The notes beneath the pieces are model-generated. The model saw only the letters and a list, made by a program, of their open reading frames with translations, did no database searches and was not told where the DNA came from. DNA of 64,000 nucleotides from Methanotrichaceae archaeon (GTDB taxonomy: Archaea > Halobacteriota > Methanosarcinia > Methanotrichales > Methanotrichaceae), in the NCBI GenBank assembly GCA_013178225.1, contig JABLXE010000011.1, positions 28,429-92,428 on the forward strand. Direction: 5' to 3'. Both the position numbers and the translations under genes were made by a program. This document shows, piece after piece, positions 61,474 to 64,000 of the stretch (positions are counted from its first letter, which is position 1; the number at the start of each line of letters is the position of its first letter).

Positions 61474-63420
61474 CTACTTTTCCTTTCTTGCCTTAACGGT
61501 GTAGGGCAGAAGCCCGCCTGCCAGGATGATCTTTCTCTGGCGGTCGCTGAGATTCATCTTCAGTAGGATCTCCTTTCCCTGCAGGACTGCTTTCACTTCC
61601 TCCTGTCCGCTGGATAGAGCCTGGCGTAATCCGGGTATGACGATTTTTTCTCCCTGCTCAAGGGAGCTGTAATCGGCTTCACAATCGAAGCTCAGGGGCA
61701 GGATGCCGAAGTTCACCAGGTTAGCGGCATGGATTCTCTCGATGGACTTGGCGATGACGGCCTTGACTCCCAGGTACATCGGGCAGAGCGCGGCATGTTC
61801 TCTGGATGAGCCCTGTCCGTAGCTCACGCCGGCCACGATGACGTTGTGAGCGCCCCGGTCTCTGAGCTGGATGGCTCTGGCGGGAAAGTCGCTGTCAAGG
61901 GGCTCGAAGACGAATTCTGAGTACTTGGGCACGTTAGACCGGTACTTGAGGCGGGAGCCGGCAGGCATGATGTGGTCGGTGGTCACGTAGTCTCCAACCT
62001 TGATGGTCACGACACCGATTATGTCCTCGGGCAGGGGAGCATTGGTCGGCGGCTGGCCGATATTGGGGCCGCGCATGATCTCTATTTGGGCCCGCTCACC
62101 TAGCGGCAGGGGCGGAATTATCATGCTGTCGTCTATCTCGAACCGGTCCGGCATCTCTATCTTTGGATAAACGATATCCAGTGAGCGGGGGTCTGTCAGC
62201 CTGCCGGTCAGGGCAGCGGCGGCGGCCACCGCCGGGCTGGTCAGATAGACATTGGCGCTTGCGGTTCCCGATCTTCCCTTGAAGTTGCGGTTGCTGGTGC
62301 GCACAGAGACCGAATCAGTGCGCGGGGAGAGGCTGTTTCCGATGCAAAACCCGCAGGCCGATTCCAGTATTCTGGCCCCGAAGGATATCATGGTGGACAG
62401 CGCGCCGTTTTTGGCGATGGTGTTCAAAACCTGTCTTGAGCCCGGCGCTATCCCAAGGCTCATGCCTGCTGGCAGGTGCTCGCCCTTGACCATCTCGGCC
62501 ACTGTCATGAGGTCGACATAAGAGGAGTTGGTGCAGGAGCCGATCAGCACCTGGTCCACCGGGAGGTTGAGTTCAGAGACTGCCTTCACGTTTCCGGGGC
62601 TGTGCGGCGCGGCTGCCAGGGGTTCGACGTGAGAGAGGTCAATCTCAAGGGTTCGATCGTATTCTGCGTCCTGGTCGGCTGCCAGCGGTATCCATTGATC
62701 CCCTCTCTCCTGGGCCTCCAGGAACCGCTTGGTCTGCAGATCGCTAGGGAATATGGATGTAGTGACGCCGGTCTCCGCGCCCATGTTGGTGATGGTGGCC
62801 CTCTCGGGAACGGTCATATTGGCGATGCCCTCGCCCGTGTATTCGCACACGTATCCCACGTTCCCCTTGGTGGAGAGCGTCTGCAGAACCTTGAGAATCA
62901 CATCTTTGGCTGTGACCCAGGGCTGCAATTTTCCGATTAGATGTACGTTGATTACCCGCGGGCAGGTGAGGTAGTAAGCCCCGCCTCCCATAGCTACAGC
63001 CACGTCCAGTCCGCCAGCGCCGATGGCAATTGAGCTCAACCCTCCGGCAGTCGGGGTATGGCTGTCTGAGCCCAGAAGTGTCTTTCCGGGTCGCGCAAAG
63101 CGTTCCAGGTGCACCTGGTGACAGATGCCGTTTCCCGGCCGGGAGAAGTAGATTCCATACTTTTCGGCGATGGACTGGAGGTAGGCATGGTCGTCTGCAT
63201 TCTCGAAGCCCACCTGGATGGTGTTGTGATCTATGTAGCTGACCGAAAGCTCGGTCGCGATCCGGGAGAGATCCATGGACTCGAATTGCAGATAGGCCAT
63301 GGTTCCGGTGGCATCCTGCGTCAGAGTTTGATCTATTCTGATTCCGATCTCGGAGCCTGGTTCGTAGGTTCCGTCTACGAGATGTGCTCTCAGGATCTTT
63401 TCGGTTAAAGTATAGCCCAT
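61474..63420 (-). CDS. acn: Aconitate hydratase
   Basis: 648 residues, an aconitase of the mitochondrial-like two-domain class without a swivelled extra domain. Substrate and Fe-S residues are visible: LLGSDSHTPTAGGL near 113-126, the first cluster cysteine in IGSCTNSS and the other two in ESACGFCIGNS. The swivel domain begins after the NRNFKGRSGTASANVYL segment, and GQGSSREHAA is the typical C-terminal active-site block. It interconverts citrate and isocitrate, for a partial TCA path towards 2-oxoglutarate and glutamate. The ATG at 63420 follows GGAGGT. Confidence 0.94.
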   Translation of the reverse strand: MGYTLTEKILRAHLVDGTYEPGSEIGIRIDQTLTQDATGTMAYLQFESMDLSRIATELSVSYIDHNTIQVGFENADDHAYLQSIAEKYGIYFSRPGNGICHQVHLERFARPGKTLLGSDSHTPTAGGLSSIAIGAGGLDVAVAMGGGAYYLTCPRVINVHLIGKLQPWVTAKDVILKVLQTLSTKGNVGYVCEYTGEGIANMTVPERATITNMGAETGVTTSIFPSDLQTKRFLEAQERGDQWIPLAADQDAEYDRTLEIDLSHVEPLAAAPHSPGNVKAVSELNLPVDQVLIGSCTNSSYVDLMTVAEMVKGEHLPAGMSLGIAPGSRQVLNTIAKNGALSTMISFGARILESACGFCIGNSLSPRTDSVSVRTSNRNFKGRSGTASANVYLTSPAVAAAAALTGRLTDPRSLDIVYPKIEMPDRFEIDDSMIIPPLPLGERAQIEIMRGPNIGQPPTNAPLPEDIIGVVTIKVGDYVTTDHIMPAGSRLKYRSNVPKYSEFVFEPLDSDFPARAIQLRDRGAHNVIVAGVSYGQGSSREHAALCPMYLGVKAVIAKSIERIHAANLVNFGILPLSFDCEADYSSLEQGEKIVIPGLRQALSSGQEEVKAVLQGKEILLKMNLSDRQRKIILAGGLLPYTVKARKEK

Positions 63421-63752
63421 AAAAACCTCCTGCAGTAGAAACTGTAATTCGCATTTGGTAGAGCGCGATGATATTAATACTCAACGATACATGCGATTGG
63501 TTTCTGAATTTCCGTGGGGCTATGATGAGGTGATTGTGAGGTCCTGGTTTGACAGTGCGGGCTCAAAAAGGTTATATAGGCGTAGGTTGTTGGATGGGTT
63601 CGGCCTCCTCGAAAGGGGAACTATGCACGGTCTCATGCTGCTGGTTTCGGGCAAATGAGAATCTCTCTCGTTGTCCAGAGACAGGGATTGGGGATATGTG
63701 TATTGAAAGGCCGCTGGATGTTGCGATATCTCTGCGCAACGGGCCATGAGAT

Positions 63753-63781
63753 GGCCTGCGCAGGCCAAAAGATATAAATAG
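63753..63781 (+). promoter_or_regulatory. Palindrome plus TATA box, outward-facing promoter 1
   Basis: A perfect 14-bp palindrome GGCCTGCGCAGGCC (63753-63766) lies just before GATATAAATA (63771-63780). The latter is a strong archaeal TATA box pointing toward the right edge. The palindrome could be a repressor site. Confidence 0.45.
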
Positions 63782-63840
63782 CAATAATCCAAACATAACA
63801 AGGCCGATGTGTGATTCCGGCATTCTCCTGCTGAAGGGGA

Positions 63841-63853
63841 ATGCTTAAATAGG
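63841..63853 (+). promoter_or_regulatory. TATA-like box, outward-facing promoter 2
   Basis: ATGCTTAAATAGG followed by an A-rich tract. A stem (GCATTCTCC / GGGGAATGC at 63820-63844) overlaps its left end. The transcript would leave the window. No coding frame was recognised from 63854 to 64000, so an RNA gene or a gene beyond the edge is possible. Confidence 0.35.
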
Positions 63854-64000
63854 AAAAAGGATTACATATTGGGGCCGAAAAGGCGCCGCGAAACAAAAGG
63901 CTGCGACCCTGATTTGATGATGGGCCGAGTTCCAGTTTGCGGCACAGTCATAGTGTGGAGATGGGAGTTTTTTCCTGTCTGACGCTGGTCTTGGCGAACT

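Overview
This 64 kb window comes from a euryarchaeal methanogen. The gene content fits a Methanothrix (Methanosaeta)-type organism best, but that is inference and no species marker is present. Archaeal signs are a tRNA-Ser with an anticodon-loop intron, CTP-dependent riboflavin kinase, the archaeosine pair TgtA/ArcS, a UPF0146 protein, RqcH, a UbiD-family decarboxylase, TATA-box promoters and T-run terminators. GTG and TTG starts are common, and two genes appear to start at ATA behind a strong Shine-Dalgarno (SD) sequence.

Layout. 0-8 kb: tRNA-Ser, HtpX/PspAB membrane-stress pair, FKBP isomerase, NYN-domain nuclease, a 1025-residue hybrid histidine kinase and a small winged-helix regulator. 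8-18 kb: C45 hydrolase, RibK, acetyltransferase plus DUF2156 protein, and several secreted proteins, including two paralogues of an unnamed 'VGS repeat plus Cys cluster' family and a protein with a phospholipase A2-like motif. A fused, decayed MntA-HepT gene follows. 18-22 kb: an S9 peptidase gene flanked by two imperfect copies of the 3' end of a ferritin gene, then ferritin and rubredoxin. 22-28 kb: two-subunit 2-oxoacid:acceptor oxidoreductase; a sulfur-trafficking and Fe-S block (TusA-like, DsrE-like, IscS lacking the PLP lysine, IscU, ApbC/Nbp35). 28-38 kb: UbiD, FtsZ with a 31-residue overlapping ORF, a P2-type ATPase, a transglutaminase-like protein, Mut7-C protein and RqcH.

38-51 kb looks like an accessory island, visibly more AT-rich than its flanks. 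Its left half holds six secreted proteins: a beta-repeat protein with a C-terminal HExxHxxGxxD metalloprotease, a roughly 700-residue Q/N/D-rich repeat protein resembling curlin-type amyloids, and four unknowns. Its right half is a complete RiPP-type cassette on the minus strand: Cys-rich precursor, HPr-kinase-like protein, S26 peptidase, PqqD-like protein and two radical SAM/SPASM enzymes. It matches the SynChlorMet cassette architecture. A TPR protein lies upstream and a divergent ABC exporter at 51.4 kb could export the product.

53-64 kb returns to housekeeping genes: a voltage-gated-type K+ channel with a zinc ribbon, threonine ammonia-lyase, an acetyltransferase, a full IS256-family element with matching terminal repeats and an 8-bp target duplication but a frameshifted transposase, ArcS/TgtA, a small secreted protein and aconitase. 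The right edge holds two promoter-like sites pointing out of the window.
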